From Flavimarina sp. Hel_I_48 (GTDB lineage: Bacteria; Bacteroidota; Bacteroidia; Flavobacteriales; Flavobacteriaceae): 64,000 bases of DNA. The notes under the pieces are model-generated. The model saw only the letters and a list, made by a program, of their open reading frames with translations. It did not search any database and was not told where the DNA came from. Positions 25,142-33,201 of the stretch are shown piece after piece. The translations under genes were made by a program, and so were the position numbers. Positions within the stretch are counted from its first letter, which is position 1; each line of letters opens with the position of its first letter. The DNA lies in NCBI RefSeq assembly GCF_000733945.1, contig NZ_JPOL01000002.1, forward strand, positions 1,861,001-1,925,000. Direction: 5' to 3'.

Positions 25142-26767
25142 ATGAAAAAGAAAATACTTGTTAGCCTAAGTTTGGGAGTGCTCCTTTTTACCACCGTAAG
25201 CTTTAAGAGTGACTTTTTTGAAATAGCAAAACAGCTTGAAATTTTCACTACCCTTTTCAAGGAAATCAACATGAATTATGTGGATGAAGTAAATCCCGCA
25301 GAACTTATGGATAGTGCCATTAAGGGCATGTTGCAGGATCTTGATCCTTATACCAATTACTGGACAGAGCAGGAAGTGGAAGATGCCCGCATTACCAATA
25401 GCGGTCAATACACGGGGATAGGTGCCGCGGTACTTACAAAAGATAAAAATATAACCCTGATGGAGGTTTATAAGGGGTACCCCGCAGACCAGGCAGGCCT
25501 CAAAGCTGGTGATGAGCTCATAGCAATAGGTGGGGTCAACCTTGCGGAATTTGAAAATGATGCCGGCGATCTTCTTAAAGGTGCCCCCGGAACAGAAATC
25601 CCCATTGTTTATAAAAGACAGGAAAAGCAACTGGAAACCACTATTAAACGAGAAGAAATTGAAGTAAAAGCGGTTCCTTTTTATTCCCTGATGCCAAATA
25701 ATGTGGGCTATATTGTACTGTCACAGTTCAATAGAAAAGCCTCTGCGGAAACCGAAGCGGCCATAAAGGATTTAAAAGAAAAAGGAGCAACCTCCCTTGT
25801 TCTCGATCTTAGGGGAAATCCCGGTGGCCTTCTTACCGAAGCCATAAATGTGAGCAACCTATTTTTACCTAAAGGGAAACTTATTACCACCACAAAATCT
25901 ACCATAAAAAAATACAATAAGGATTATCTAACCACTAATGAACCGCTGGATGCGCAAATACCCCTTGCCGTATTGATAAATGGTCGCAGCGCTTCTGCCA
26001 GTGAGATCGTTTCAGGGTCACTGCAAGATTATGACCGTGCGGTTGTGATAGGGGCGAGAAGTTTTGGCAAAGGACTTGTGCAGCGCCCTAAAGAACTTAC
26101 TTATGGCACACAGGTCAAAATAACAATTTCCCGCTATTATACACCCAGCGGCCGCTGTATACAGGCACTGGATTACTGGCATCGAGATGAAGAAGGAAAT
26201 GCGGTACGTAGGGGAGTGGCAGACTATAACGAGTTTACGACGACTAACGGCAGAACCGTATATGATGGAGGCGGAATTTTGCCAGATGTAGAAGTTCCTT
26301 CTGCAAAATTAAGTGCCATCACTGAAGCCTTATTGAGCGATTTTGCCATTTTTGATTTTGCTACGCGGTATTATTATAACCATACTTTTAAAGATCTAAA
26401 GGATTTTAAGTTTACAAACGGAGATTATAGGGACTTTGAGGCCTATTTAAAGAGTTCTGGATTTGTTTATAGGACCGAAACAGAAAAGGCACTTGAGAAA
26501 GCCTATCTTATTTCAAAAACTGACGACTTGCAGCAGGATATTAGCAGTACTTTTAGTGAACTTTCCAAAACAATTGATATCGCCAAGGAAAAAGAACTTA
26601 AGGAAAAAGAGAATGAGATATCAAAACTGCTTATTGATGAACTTGTCAAACGTTATTTTTATAGGGACGGTCTTTACAGATATCAATTAGAAAACAATGA
26701 AGTCATCAAACAAGCGGTAGCAGTGTTACAAGATACCAGACAGTATACAGAAATTTTGAATCCGTAA
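25142..26767 (+). CDS. S41 family C-terminal processing peptidase
   Basis: An exported tail-specific protease of 541 residues. After an N-terminal signal or anchor (about residues 1-20) come a PDZ domain (about 88-165, with the GIGAAV carboxylate loop) and the S41 core. The catalytic Ser is in NGRSASASEIVSG (S285) and the Lys in SFGKGLVQ (K310). It has a long charged helical C-terminal part (about 440-541). It degrades or trims envelope proteins in related organisms; the native substrates are unknown. Confidence 0.94.
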   Translation: MKKKILVSLSLGVLLFTTVSFKSDFFEIAKQLEIFTTLFKEINMNYVDEVNPAELMDSAIKGMLQDLDPYTNYWTEQEVEDARITNSGQYTGIGAAVLTKDKNITLMEVYKGYPADQAGLKAGDELIAIGGVNLAEFENDAGDLLKGAPGTEIPIVYKRQEKQLETTIKREEIEVKAVPFYSLMPNNVGYIVLSQFNRKASAETEAAIKDLKEKGATSLVLDLRGNPGGLLTEAINVSNLFLPKGKLITTTKSTIKKYNKDYLTTNEPLDAQIPLAVLINGRSASASEIVSGSLQDYDRAVVIGARSFGKGLVQRPKELTYGTQVKITISRYYTPSGRCIQALDYWHRDEEGNAVRRGVADYNEFTTTNGRTVYDGGGILPDVEVPSAKLSAITEALLSDFAIFDFATRYYYNHTFKDLKDFKFTNGDYRDFEAYLKSSGFVYRTETEKALEKAYLISKTDDLQQDISSTFSELSKTIDIAKEKELKEKENEISKLLIDELVKRYFYRDGLYRYQLENNEVIKQAVAVLQDTRQYTEILNP

Positions 26768-26927
26768 TCTCTATAGTTTTCAAAAACACCAGAAATATAT
26801 CAAAAATTGACCATTATTTGTCTAAAAACGTTTCTCAATGGTGTAAATGCTTATCTCAAACTGGATTAGCTATGTGTTTTAACTAAAAGTTAAGGAAACT
26901 TTAAGTTTTTATAATTATCTTTACTGT

Positions 26928-27305
26928 ATGATCACATTAGATAAAAGTACAGAGAAAAACACAGATTTTTTAAGTGAAACCATCCAATATCTAGAGGATA
27001 GGGGTTTTGAGAATATCAAAGCTGATATTGAAGGCTTTGAAACTCCAAAATCCTATTTAAAGAAAGGTAGTGAGGTTAGCATAACTCCAGATATCGTTGC
27101 TGAACGAGATGGAGAAAGGCATATTTTTGAGATTAGTCTCAAATCTAAAAAACCGAGATTGCTTAAATCCAAGTGGTTGTTTCTTGATGTTTTAAGCAAC
27201 ATGAAACAATACCGATTTAAAATCGTAACTACCCGGGGACATTATAAGTTTACTGATGAAACTTTAAGTTCAATAAATTTAGATAAAAAGATGATTAAAA
27301 TCTGA
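26928..27305 (+). CDS. small PD-(D/E)XK-like hypothetical protein
   Basis: A 125-residue protein with no family I can name. The segment TPDIVAERDGERHIFEISLKS (about residues 52-72) has the spacing of a PD-(D/E)XK nuclease core: Pro-Asp, a beta hairpin, then Glu-x-x-x-Lys (E69 to K72 region reads EISLK). A helix with KSKW and a later KIVTTRGHY strand would complete a restriction-endonuclease-like fold. It stands alone with its own TATCTTTA box about 15 bp upstream and a terminator after it. Nuclease activity is inference. Confidence 0.6.
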   Translation: MITLDKSTEKNTDFLSETIQYLEDRGFENIKADIEGFETPKSYLKKGSEVSITPDIVAERDGERHIFEISLKSKKPRLLKSKWLFLDVLSNMKQYRFKIVTTRGHYKFTDETLSSINLDKKMIKI

Positions 27306-27327
27306 TTTTACTAACTTTTAAAATGAC

Positions 27328-27357
27328 AAACCCTGATGATTAATTTTATCAGGGTTT
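27328..27357 (+). terminator. intrinsic terminator
   Basis: AAACCCTGAT pairs with ATCAGGGTTT, followed by a T-rich stretch; convergent with the acetyltransferase gene. Confidence 0.75.
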
Positions 27358-27402
27358 CTTATTTTTGATCTTTTTATAGATAATGATTCAGTCAGAATGA
27401 CA

Positions 27403-27861
27403 TTATTTGGCGATCCTAAACATACGTATATGGGGAATATTATCTTCGAGATATCCTTCTCCCTGTTGCACAAAACCCAGTTCATTATAAAATTTTCTTA
27501 AGTATTCCTGAGCAGAAATTTCAATAATCAAGTTTCCGTAAAGTTTTATGACTTCATTTATTGATTGCTGCATAAGTTCTTTACCATAACCGTATTGACG
27601 CTCTTTTTTTGCAACTACAACCCTTCCTATACTCGCGTTCTCGAAATAACCACCTGGTTTAAAAATGCGGGTATACGCCACAAGTGATTCATTTTTATAG
27701 CCTAATATATGAACGGCTTTTTGATCTTTATTATCTACATCCTGATAGGGACAATCTTGCTCAACAACAAAAACTTCTGCCCTTAAACGTAAAATGGCAT
27801 AAAGTTCATCTTTATTAAGTTCGGTGTAGGTCTTTATAGTATAAGTTAGGTTTTTTTCCAT
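27403..27861 (-). CDS. GNAT N-acetyltransferase, ElaA family
   Basis: A 152-residue acetyl-CoA-dependent N-acetyltransferase. RLRAEVFVVEQDCPYQDVDNKD (residues about 26-47) is the ElaA signature. The acetyl-CoA site is IGRVVVAKKERQYGYGKELM (a V/I-x-x-x-x-R/Q-x-x-G-x-G/A type loop). The acceptor substrate is unknown. It lies 39 bp downstream of rpiB on the same strand and may share its transcript. Confidence 0.9.
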   Translation of the reverse strand: MEKNLTYTIKTYTELNKDELYAILRLRAEVFVVEQDCPYQDVDNKDQKAVHILGYKNESLVAYTRIFKPGGYFENASIGRVVVAKKERQYGYGKELMQQSINEVIKLYGNLIIEISAQEYLRKFYNELGFVQQGEGYLEDNIPHIRMFRIAK

Positions 27862-27900
27862 AACATGAAATAATGTGGTTTTATAGTGGGTAATCTGTTC

Positions 27901-28332
27901 TTAAGTGCAGGCAATTTTTGATACACGATCTAGGTGTCGCCCACCTTCAAAGGGCGTATTCAAAAAAGTTTCCACCAGTTCAACAGCTTGCTGTTCTGAT
28001 GTGTACCTGGCGGGTATGCTTAGTATATTCGCATCGTTGTGCGCACGTGCGAGTTGGGCAATTTCCTTGATCCAGCAAAGGGCAGAACGCACTTGTTGAT
28101 GTTTGTTAGCGGTGATGCTTGCGCCATTTCCGCTTCCGCAGATAATAATTCCATATTCTACTTGCTTACCCGCTACCGCTTCTGCCACAGGATGTACAAA
28201 ATCAGGATAGTCTACACGATCATCAGAGTCTGAACCGAAATTCAGGACATCATGGCCTTGTTCCTTTAAATAATGCACAATACGGTTTTTATACGCTACA
28301 CCGGCGTGATCATTACCTATGGCTAGTTTCAT
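27901..28332 (-). CDS. rpiB: ribose 5-phosphate isomerase B
   Basis: Interconverts ribulose 5-phosphate and ribose 5-phosphate in the pentose phosphate pathway. The 143-residue protein has AIGNDHAGVAYK at its start, the catalytic Cys in GIIICGSGNGASITANK (about residue 70) and HNDANILSIPAR. It is divergent from rnr across the 1-kb AT-rich gap. A TAnnTTTG box (TACTTTTG on the minus strand) stands 26 bp before its ATG. Confidence 0.95.
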   Translation of the reverse strand: MKLAIGNDHAGVAYKNRIVHYLKEQGHDVLNFGSDSDDRVDYPDFVHPVAEAVAGKQVEYGIIICGSGNGASITANKHQQVRSALCWIKEIAQLARAHNDANILSIPARYTSEQQAVELVETFLNTPFEGGRHLDRVSKIACT

Positions 28333-28357
28333 AAGGATAAATTTTAGAGATAAATTT

Positions 28358-28365
28358 CAAAAGTA
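28358..28365 (-). promoter_or_regulatory. -7 promoter box for rpiB
   Basis: The minus strand reads TACTTTTG, matching TAnnTTTG, 26 bp upstream of the rpiB ATG. Confidence 0.55.
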
Positions 28366-28439
28366 CTAAACAAAGTACTGCGAGTTTGAGCAAACAAAGC
28401 TATTTATTGAATTTTATGTATGTTTTCATGAAGTTCATA

Positions 28440-28860
28440 GGGCTGTGTATAAGTTGTCATCAACTTGTTACAACCAAAGTTTGTTTATTCAATTAAAAAA
28501 GCCATACGTGCTTACAAAGTTTCCGTGCAAACATTTATTTCATAAAATCATGAGCCGTTTGTACTCAAAAATAAAGTGCATTTTTAATAAACCCGATACA
28601 AAACTTATTAGAAAAAAATGGTTAGAGCGGGTTATCAACAGTTGTGAACAGTGTTCTACAAATCCTTGTAAAATAATTTATTACCTATCTAACAAGTGTT
28701 TCATGATACGTTAATAACTCTCAATAAAACATAATACCACAAAAGGAATGTAAAAGTTATACCGTTATTAACAAGCCATAATAAGCAGCATTTATATTTT
28801 AAAATTTAAAAAAAGAAAAATGTAATTATATAGAATGTTGATAACTGCAATACCCTAAAA
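28440..28860. other. candidate chromosomal replication origin (oriC)
   Basis: Within the 1-kb gap between divergent rpiB and rnr. TGTGTATAA (28444-28452) is a perfect DnaA box on the minus strand (TTATACACA). Near matches are TTATCAACA (28632-28640), CTGTTCACA on the minus strand (28643-28651), TTATTAACA (28765-28773) and TTATCAACA on the minus strand (28836-28844). An A/T-only-like stretch at about 28790-28832 could be the unwinding element. rnpA, mnmG and two parS sites lie within 18 kb. An 89-codon frame here (28445-28714) looks noncoding. dnaA is not in the window, so this is a candidate only. Confidence 0.5.
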
Positions 28861-29003
28861 AAAGTGACGTATTGTTTTTTTAAAAAAAAGGGAAAGATCC
28901 GTTTATGGAAAAAAAGAGGGTTGCAGGATTTGATCAAATAAGGATTCTGAACACAATCTTGACTATTTGTAAGAAAGAAAAATAGGATTCGAATTATTAT
29001 CTA

Positions 29004-29108
29004 TTAGAAGGATGAATTGATATACCCAATAACCATAAAAATTCCAGCAATAAAAATTAAAATGAAAAGCAATGACGGCAAATGTTCAGTATTCTTCAAG
29101 ATTTTCAT
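29004..29108 (-). CDS. possible 34-residue single-helix membrane peptide
   Basis: A short minus-strand frame with a basic N-terminus (MKILKNTEHLPS), one strongly hydrophobic segment (about residues 13-29) and a polar tail (YINSSF). The sequence pattern is that of real membrane peptides, and TATATTCG about 25 bp upstream could be a -7 box. No family is recognised, and AT-rich DNA yields such frames by chance, so the call is tentative. Confidence 0.35.
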   Translation of the reverse strand: MKILKNTEHLPSLLFILIFIAGIFMVIGYINSSF

Positions 29109-29302
29109 AGGTCTAATTTTGATTATAAACGAATATAAGCAACATATAGTGTAACAATATTATGATAAAATTATGATAACGTAAAGAAATAGCAAAGTTT
29201 TTTTTGCATTAATTCTTAATATACAGGGTATTAAAGGTATTTCACCTCGTAATATTAACGTAATGTTTATGCTGGCCTGCTGTTAGTCTCAAAGATTAGC
29301 CC

Positions 29303-29310
29303 TATTTTTG
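29303..29310 (+). promoter_or_regulatory. -7 promoter box for rnr
   Basis: TATTTTTG matches TAnnTTTG, 24 bp before the rnr ATG. Confidence 0.6.
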
Positions 29311-29334
29311 ACAATTAATTTTAGAATACATTTA

Positions 29335-31542
29335 ATGCCAAGGAACAAAAAGAAGAAAACTTCAAATAAATTATCAGATCTTACACAGAGAATACTCAAA
29401 TTTCTTAGAAAGAGCCCCGGTAAAACTTTTGACCATAAAGAGATTGCAGAACATCTCAATGTAGATGATGCCAAAAGCCGCAATCAGATCGTTAAAGAAC
29501 TCAATAAGCTAAGCGAAAAAAAGAAAGTCGTTCAACCCAATAAAGGCGAATTTGTCGTAAAAGACAGCAAGCATTACCATACTGGGATTCTGGACGTGGC
29601 CTCTAGGGGTGGTGGCTATGTAATGGTTGAAGGTCTGGAAGAGGATATTCACATTTCAGAAAAAAAATTAAACCACGCACTTCACGGTGACGAGGTGAAA
29701 CTCTATATACATAAACAACGCAGAAGTAAAAAACACGAGGGCGAGATCGTTGAGATCATCAAACGTAAAACCGATGAATTTATAGGGGTTATACAGATAC
29801 TTGATAATTTTGCTTTTGTTAATACCTCTGCAGAAGGAAAAATGTACACCGATGTTTTTGTACCAAAATCCAATTATAATGGTGCTAAAAACGGAGAAAA
29901 AGTACTCGTAAAGCTCGAGGAATGGGAAGAAAAGAGAGATTCACCCACGGGTAAAGTGATCAAAATCCTGGGTATGCCGGGTGAGCACAATACAGAAATA
30001 CATGCGATACTTGCGCAATATGGTCTTCCCAGCGATTTCCCAGAAGAGGTTGATGATTTTGCCAATAAAATAGATACTTCCATCCAGGCTTCGGAAATTA
30101 AGAAAAGACGCGATATGCGCCGTGATCTTACGTTTACCATTGATCCTAAGGATGCCAAGGATTTTGATGACGCGTTAAGTTTTACCATCCTTCCTAACGG
30201 AAATTACGAAGTAGGGATTCACATCGCAGATGTGAGCCATTATTTAACTCCAGGTACTATCCTGGACGATGAGGCCTATGAGCGTGCAACATCCGTTTAT
30301 CTGGTGGATAGGGTAGTGCCCATGTTGCCAGAGATCCTTTCCAATAATGCGTGTTCATTAAGGCCGCATGAAGAAAAATATACCTTTTCAGCAGTTTTTG
30401 AAGTAGATAAGGAAACCGCAAAAGTGCATAAAGAATGGTTTGGCCGCACGGTGACTTACAGTGATGCGCGTTTTGCCTATGAGGAAGCGCAGCAAATTAT
30501 AGAGACTGGAAAAGGCTTTATCCCCGCAGATATTTCCATCAATGGAAAAGAATATTCCGCAGATGATAAAGTTGTTGAAGCCACTTTAGAACTTAATAAA
30601 CTTGCAAAAATCATGCGCCGTCAGCGTATGAAAAACGGTGCTATTTCTTTTGATAAGGTGGAGGTTAAATTCAACCTTGATGAAGATAATGAACCGGTGG
30701 GCGTTTTCTTTAAAACTGCCAAAGATGCCAATAAACTTATTGAGGAGTTTATGCTTCTTGCTAACAGGAAAGTTGCTGAATATATAGGAAAACAAAGCCA
30801 GAAAAAGACTTTTGTGTACCGTATTCATGATGAACCTAATGAAGAAAAACTAGCTGCACTGGGTACAATTGCTGGTAAATTTGGTTATAAAACCAACTTT
30901 AAGGACCGTAAATCAACCGCTAATTCCCTTAATGGGCTTCTAGAGAACGTACAGGGTAAAAAGGAACAGAACCTTATAGATACCCTCACTATACGTACCA
31001 TGAGCAAAGCGGTCTATAGTACAGAAAATATAGGCCATTACGGTCTTGCATTTGATTATTATACGCATTTTACATCCCCTATTAGACGTTATCCTGATGT
31101 TATGGTACATCGCCTACTACAGCGGTATCTGGACGGCGGTAAATCGGCCAGCGAGGACGAATATGATGCGAAGTGCAAGCACAGTTCAGATATGGAATAT
31201 CTAGCGACCAGTGCAGAGCGTGATTCCATAAAGTACATGCAGGTGAAGTTTATGCAGGATCACAAAAACGAGATTTTCCTTGGGGTTATATCTGGTGTAA
31301 CTACCTGGGGTATTTTTGTTGAAATCGTAGAAAATAAATGCGAGGGCATGATACGCGTACGGGATATTGAAGGCGATTATTATGAATTTGATCAAGAACA
31401 ATATGCGGTTGTAGGCAGAAAAACAAAGAAAGTGCTCACTTTAGGTGATGAAATATACGTTCGCGTAAAAGAAGCAGATCTTGTCAAGAAGAATCTTGAT
31501 TTTACTTTAGTAGGAAAACAAGAAGAAGTTGATGATGTTTAA
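29335..31542 (+). CDS. rnr: ribonuclease R
   Basis: A processive 3'-5' exoribonuclease that degrades structured RNA. The 735-residue protein begins with a helix-turn-helix-like region (about residues 10-75), then cold-shock OB domains, the RNB catalytic domain with TIDPKDAKDFDDALSF (acidic Mg2+ ligands, about 272-287) and HYTHFTSPIRRYPD-like YYTHFTSPIRRYPDV, and a C-terminal S1 domain (about 645-725). The ATG at 29335 (MPRNKKKK) is preferred over 29308, which overlaps the promoter box. Confidence 0.96.
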   Translation: MPRNKKKKTSNKLSDLTQRILKFLRKSPGKTFDHKEIAEHLNVDDAKSRNQIVKELNKLSEKKKVVQPNKGEFVVKDSKHYHTGILDVASRGGGYVMVEGLEEDIHISEKKLNHALHGDEVKLYIHKQRRSKKHEGEIVEIIKRKTDEFIGVIQILDNFAFVNTSAEGKMYTDVFVPKSNYNGAKNGEKVLVKLEEWEEKRDSPTGKVIKILGMPGEHNTEIHAILAQYGLPSDFPEEVDDFANKIDTSIQASEIKKRRDMRRDLTFTIDPKDAKDFDDALSFTILPNGNYEVGIHIADVSHYLTPGTILDDEAYERATSVYLVDRVVPMLPEILSNNACSLRPHEEKYTFSAVFEVDKETAKVHKEWFGRTVTYSDARFAYEEAQQIIETGKGFIPADISINGKEYSADDKVVEATLELNKLAKIMRRQRMKNGAISFDKVEVKFNLDEDNEPVGVFFKTAKDANKLIEEFMLLANRKVAEYIGKQSQKKTFVYRIHDEPNEEKLAALGTIAGKFGYKTNFKDRKSTANSLNGLLENVQGKKEQNLIDTLTIRTMSKAVYSTENIGHYGLAFDYYTHFTSPIRRYPDVMVHRLLQRYLDGGKSASEDEYDAKCKHSSDMEYLATSAERDSIKYMQVKFMQDHKNEIFLGVISGVTTWGIFVEIVENKCEGMIRVRDIEGDYYEFDQEQYAVVGRKTKKVLTLGDEIYVRVKEADLVKKNLDFTLVGKQEEVDDV

Positions 31543-31568
31543 AGGCTAACATTTTTGAATATATTTTA

Positions 31569-31606
31569 AAAGGGAATACAGCATTTGTTGTATTCCCTTT
31601 TTTTTT
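31569..31606 (+). terminator. intrinsic terminator after rnr
   Basis: AAAGGGAATACA pairs with TGTATTCCCTTT around an 8-nt loop, followed by a T9 run. Confidence 0.93.
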
Positions 31607-31719
31607 ATTGACATACTTTTCCTTTCAGTTTTTATCTATTTAGCAGTATATAAGAAATTATAGAAAGCGATTTAATGATTGCAGGATTAAGATTATGCGG
31701 TAAAGAGGGCTAAAACTGC

Positions 31720-31727
31720 TACATTTG
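31720..31727 (+). promoter_or_regulatory. -7 promoter box for LysE-family gene
   Basis: TACATTTG matches TAnnTTTG, 21 bp before the ATG. Confidence 0.6.
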
Positions 31728-31748
31728 TACAAACGATCCTCCTTTTAA

Positions 31749-32474
31749 ATGCTTCAAGATCTTTCTACAGCCATACCACTAGGATTTTTCCTAGCTTTTT
31801 TAGTCGGTCCCGTATTTTTTGTTCTTCTGGAAACGGCCGCAATTAAGGGATTTAGGGCTGCATTATTATTTGATATAGGCGTCATAACCGCAGATATTCT
31901 CTTTATTTTAATCGCTTACTTTAGTACAAATAAACTCCTCAACGAACTCAAAGACGATCCGGGCTTATTTATTTTTGGCGGCATGTTGCTTGCGACTTAT
32001 GGAATTATAAGTTTTTTAAGGGCAAAAAGCAGAGATTTAGATGCTGAAGAAGAGCATCCCACCGTCATTATGAGCCGAAGGAATTATCTTGGAATGGTAA
32101 TTAAAGGTTTCCTGCTGAATTTTATAAATATAGGGGTATTGGGATTTTGGTTGGTCCTATTAATATCTGCGGGTCCCACCATGGATATGAATCCTGACCG
32201 ACTCATATTTTTCTTTTCGGTAATTCTATTGACCTATTTAATCGTTGACATTATTAAAATTCTGGTTGCAAAGAAACTGCGCAGCAAGCTAACGCCCTCC
32301 CGGGTTGCCAGGATCAAAAAAGGTATAAGTGTAGTGCTTTTTATCTTTGGTCTGGTTTTTATAGTAAAGGGTGCATTCCCTTCAGAGATCTCTAAAATTG
32401 AAGAAAAATTTGAGCAGTTTACCCCAGAAACACCTTTTCAGGAGCAGGAAAAGGCTCTTGATAGTGTCCACTAA
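31749..32474 (+). CDS. LysE/RhtB family exporter
   Basis: A 241-residue inner-membrane protein with about six hydrophobic segments. The N-terminal PLGFFLAFLVGPVFFVLLE matches the LysE family's GPG-type loop (here VGPVFF). A charged linker (about residues 93-110) separates the two halves. The family exports amino acids or similar metabolites; the substrate here is unknown. The last 35 residues are an unusual Glu/Gln-rich cytoplasmic tail (EEKFEQF and FQEQEK). Confidence 0.85.
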   Translation: MLQDLSTAIPLGFFLAFLVGPVFFVLLETAAIKGFRAALLFDIGVITADILFILIAYFSTNKLLNELKDDPGLFIFGGMLLATYGIISFLRAKSRDLDAEEEHPTVIMSRRNYLGMVIKGFLLNFINIGVLGFWLVLLISAGPTMDMNPDRLIFFFSVILLTYLIVDIIKILVAKKLRSKLTPSRVARIKKGISVVLFIFGLVFIVKGAFPSEISKIEEKFEQFTPETPFQEQEKALDSVH

Positions 32475-32494
32475 GAATAAATCAACGGCATAAA

Positions 32495-32525
32495 AAAAGC
32501 TATCTTCTAATTGAAGACAGCTTTT
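32495..32525. terminator. bidirectional intrinsic terminator
   Basis: AAAAGCTATCTTC pairs with GAAGACAGCTTTT with one mismatch around a 5-nt loop. A and T runs on both sides let it end both the LysE-family gene and the convergent tRNA-Cys transcript. Confidence 0.85.
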
Positions 32526-32533
32526 AAAAAGAG

Positions 32534-32604
32534 AGGTGTCGAGCGGATTCGAACCGCTGTACGAGGTGTTGCAGACCTCTGCCTAGCCACTCGGCCACGA
32601 CACC
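32534..32604 (-). tRNA. tRNA-Cys (GCA)
   Basis: A 71-nt cloverleaf on the minus strand: acceptor GGTGTCG/CGACACC, D arm GCC/GGC, anticodon stem GAGGT/ACCTC with loop CTGCAAC (anticodon GCA), and T arm with TTCGAAT. The discriminator is T. No CCA is encoded, so it must be added after transcription. Confidence 0.97.
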
Positions 32605-32657
32605 TTATATCTTTAAGGGGATGCAAATTTAACTAATTTATTGGGATTTTAAAGCGA

Positions 32658-33014
32658 TTAACGTTTTTTAGTCAATTCTACGCTTACCGCATGTACATCA
32701 CCATTTATGGGCGGGTTTAATTTACTGACTTCTACCTTTGCTTTTGTAACCATTGATAATTCATCAAGTGCCCTGTTTAGTATACGCTGGCAGACTTCTT
32801 CAAGCAATTTGCTTCGTATCGCCATTTCCTCTTTGACGATCTTGTTAAGATGCACATAATCCACCGTATCTTCCAGTTGGTCAGAAACGGAAGCTTCCGT
32901 TAAGTCTGCCCATACTTTTAAATCCACCCTGTAATCAGAGCCTATCATGCCCTCTTCCCGCATACAACCGTGATAGGCGTACACTTTTATGTTGTTCAAT
33001 CGTATTATACCCAT
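32658..33014 (-). CDS. folB: dihydroneopterin aldolase
   Basis: Cleaves 7,8-dihydroneopterin in folate synthesis. The 118-residue protein starts MGIIRLNNIKVYAYHGCM, with the family's YAYHG and the substrate-binding DYRVDLKV segment. The catalytic Lys is in the late KAKVEVSKLNPPI region. TACCTTTG on the minus strand (33019-33026) ends only 4 bp before the ATG, so transcription probably begins at or next to the start codon, giving a leaderless mRNA. Confidence 0.93.
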   Translation of the reverse strand: MGIIRLNNIKVYAYHGCMREEGMIGSDYRVDLKVWADLTEASVSDQLEDTVDYVHLNKIVKEEMAIRSKLLEEVCQRILNRALDELSMVTKAKVEVSKLNPPINGDVHAVSVELTKKR

Positions 33015-33018
33015 TGTT

Positions 33019-33026
33019 CAAAGGTA
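33019..33026 (-). promoter_or_regulatory. -7 promoter box for folB, leaderless spacing
   Basis: The minus strand reads TACCTTTG, matching TAnnTTTG; its last base is 4 bp from the folB ATG. Confidence 0.6.
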
Positions 33027-33201
33027 TTCATTTTACAGAATTTTTTGTTGCTATAATACCTTTTATGAGGACAAAGTGAAAAGCATATGGAGCCGAAGGA
33101 ATGATAAAGAATAAACCTTCGGCGGAAGCCTAACAGAAATAACCATTAAATAGATGGTAACAACGTATTTTTAGTAATTTTACCCCTTTACATAAACAAT
33201 C

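Noticed and set aside
28445..28714. 89-codon open frame in the rpiB-rnr gap
   Set aside because: AT-rich composition and irregular Cys/Lys-rich translation look noncoding; the DnaA-box-like sequences explain the region better.
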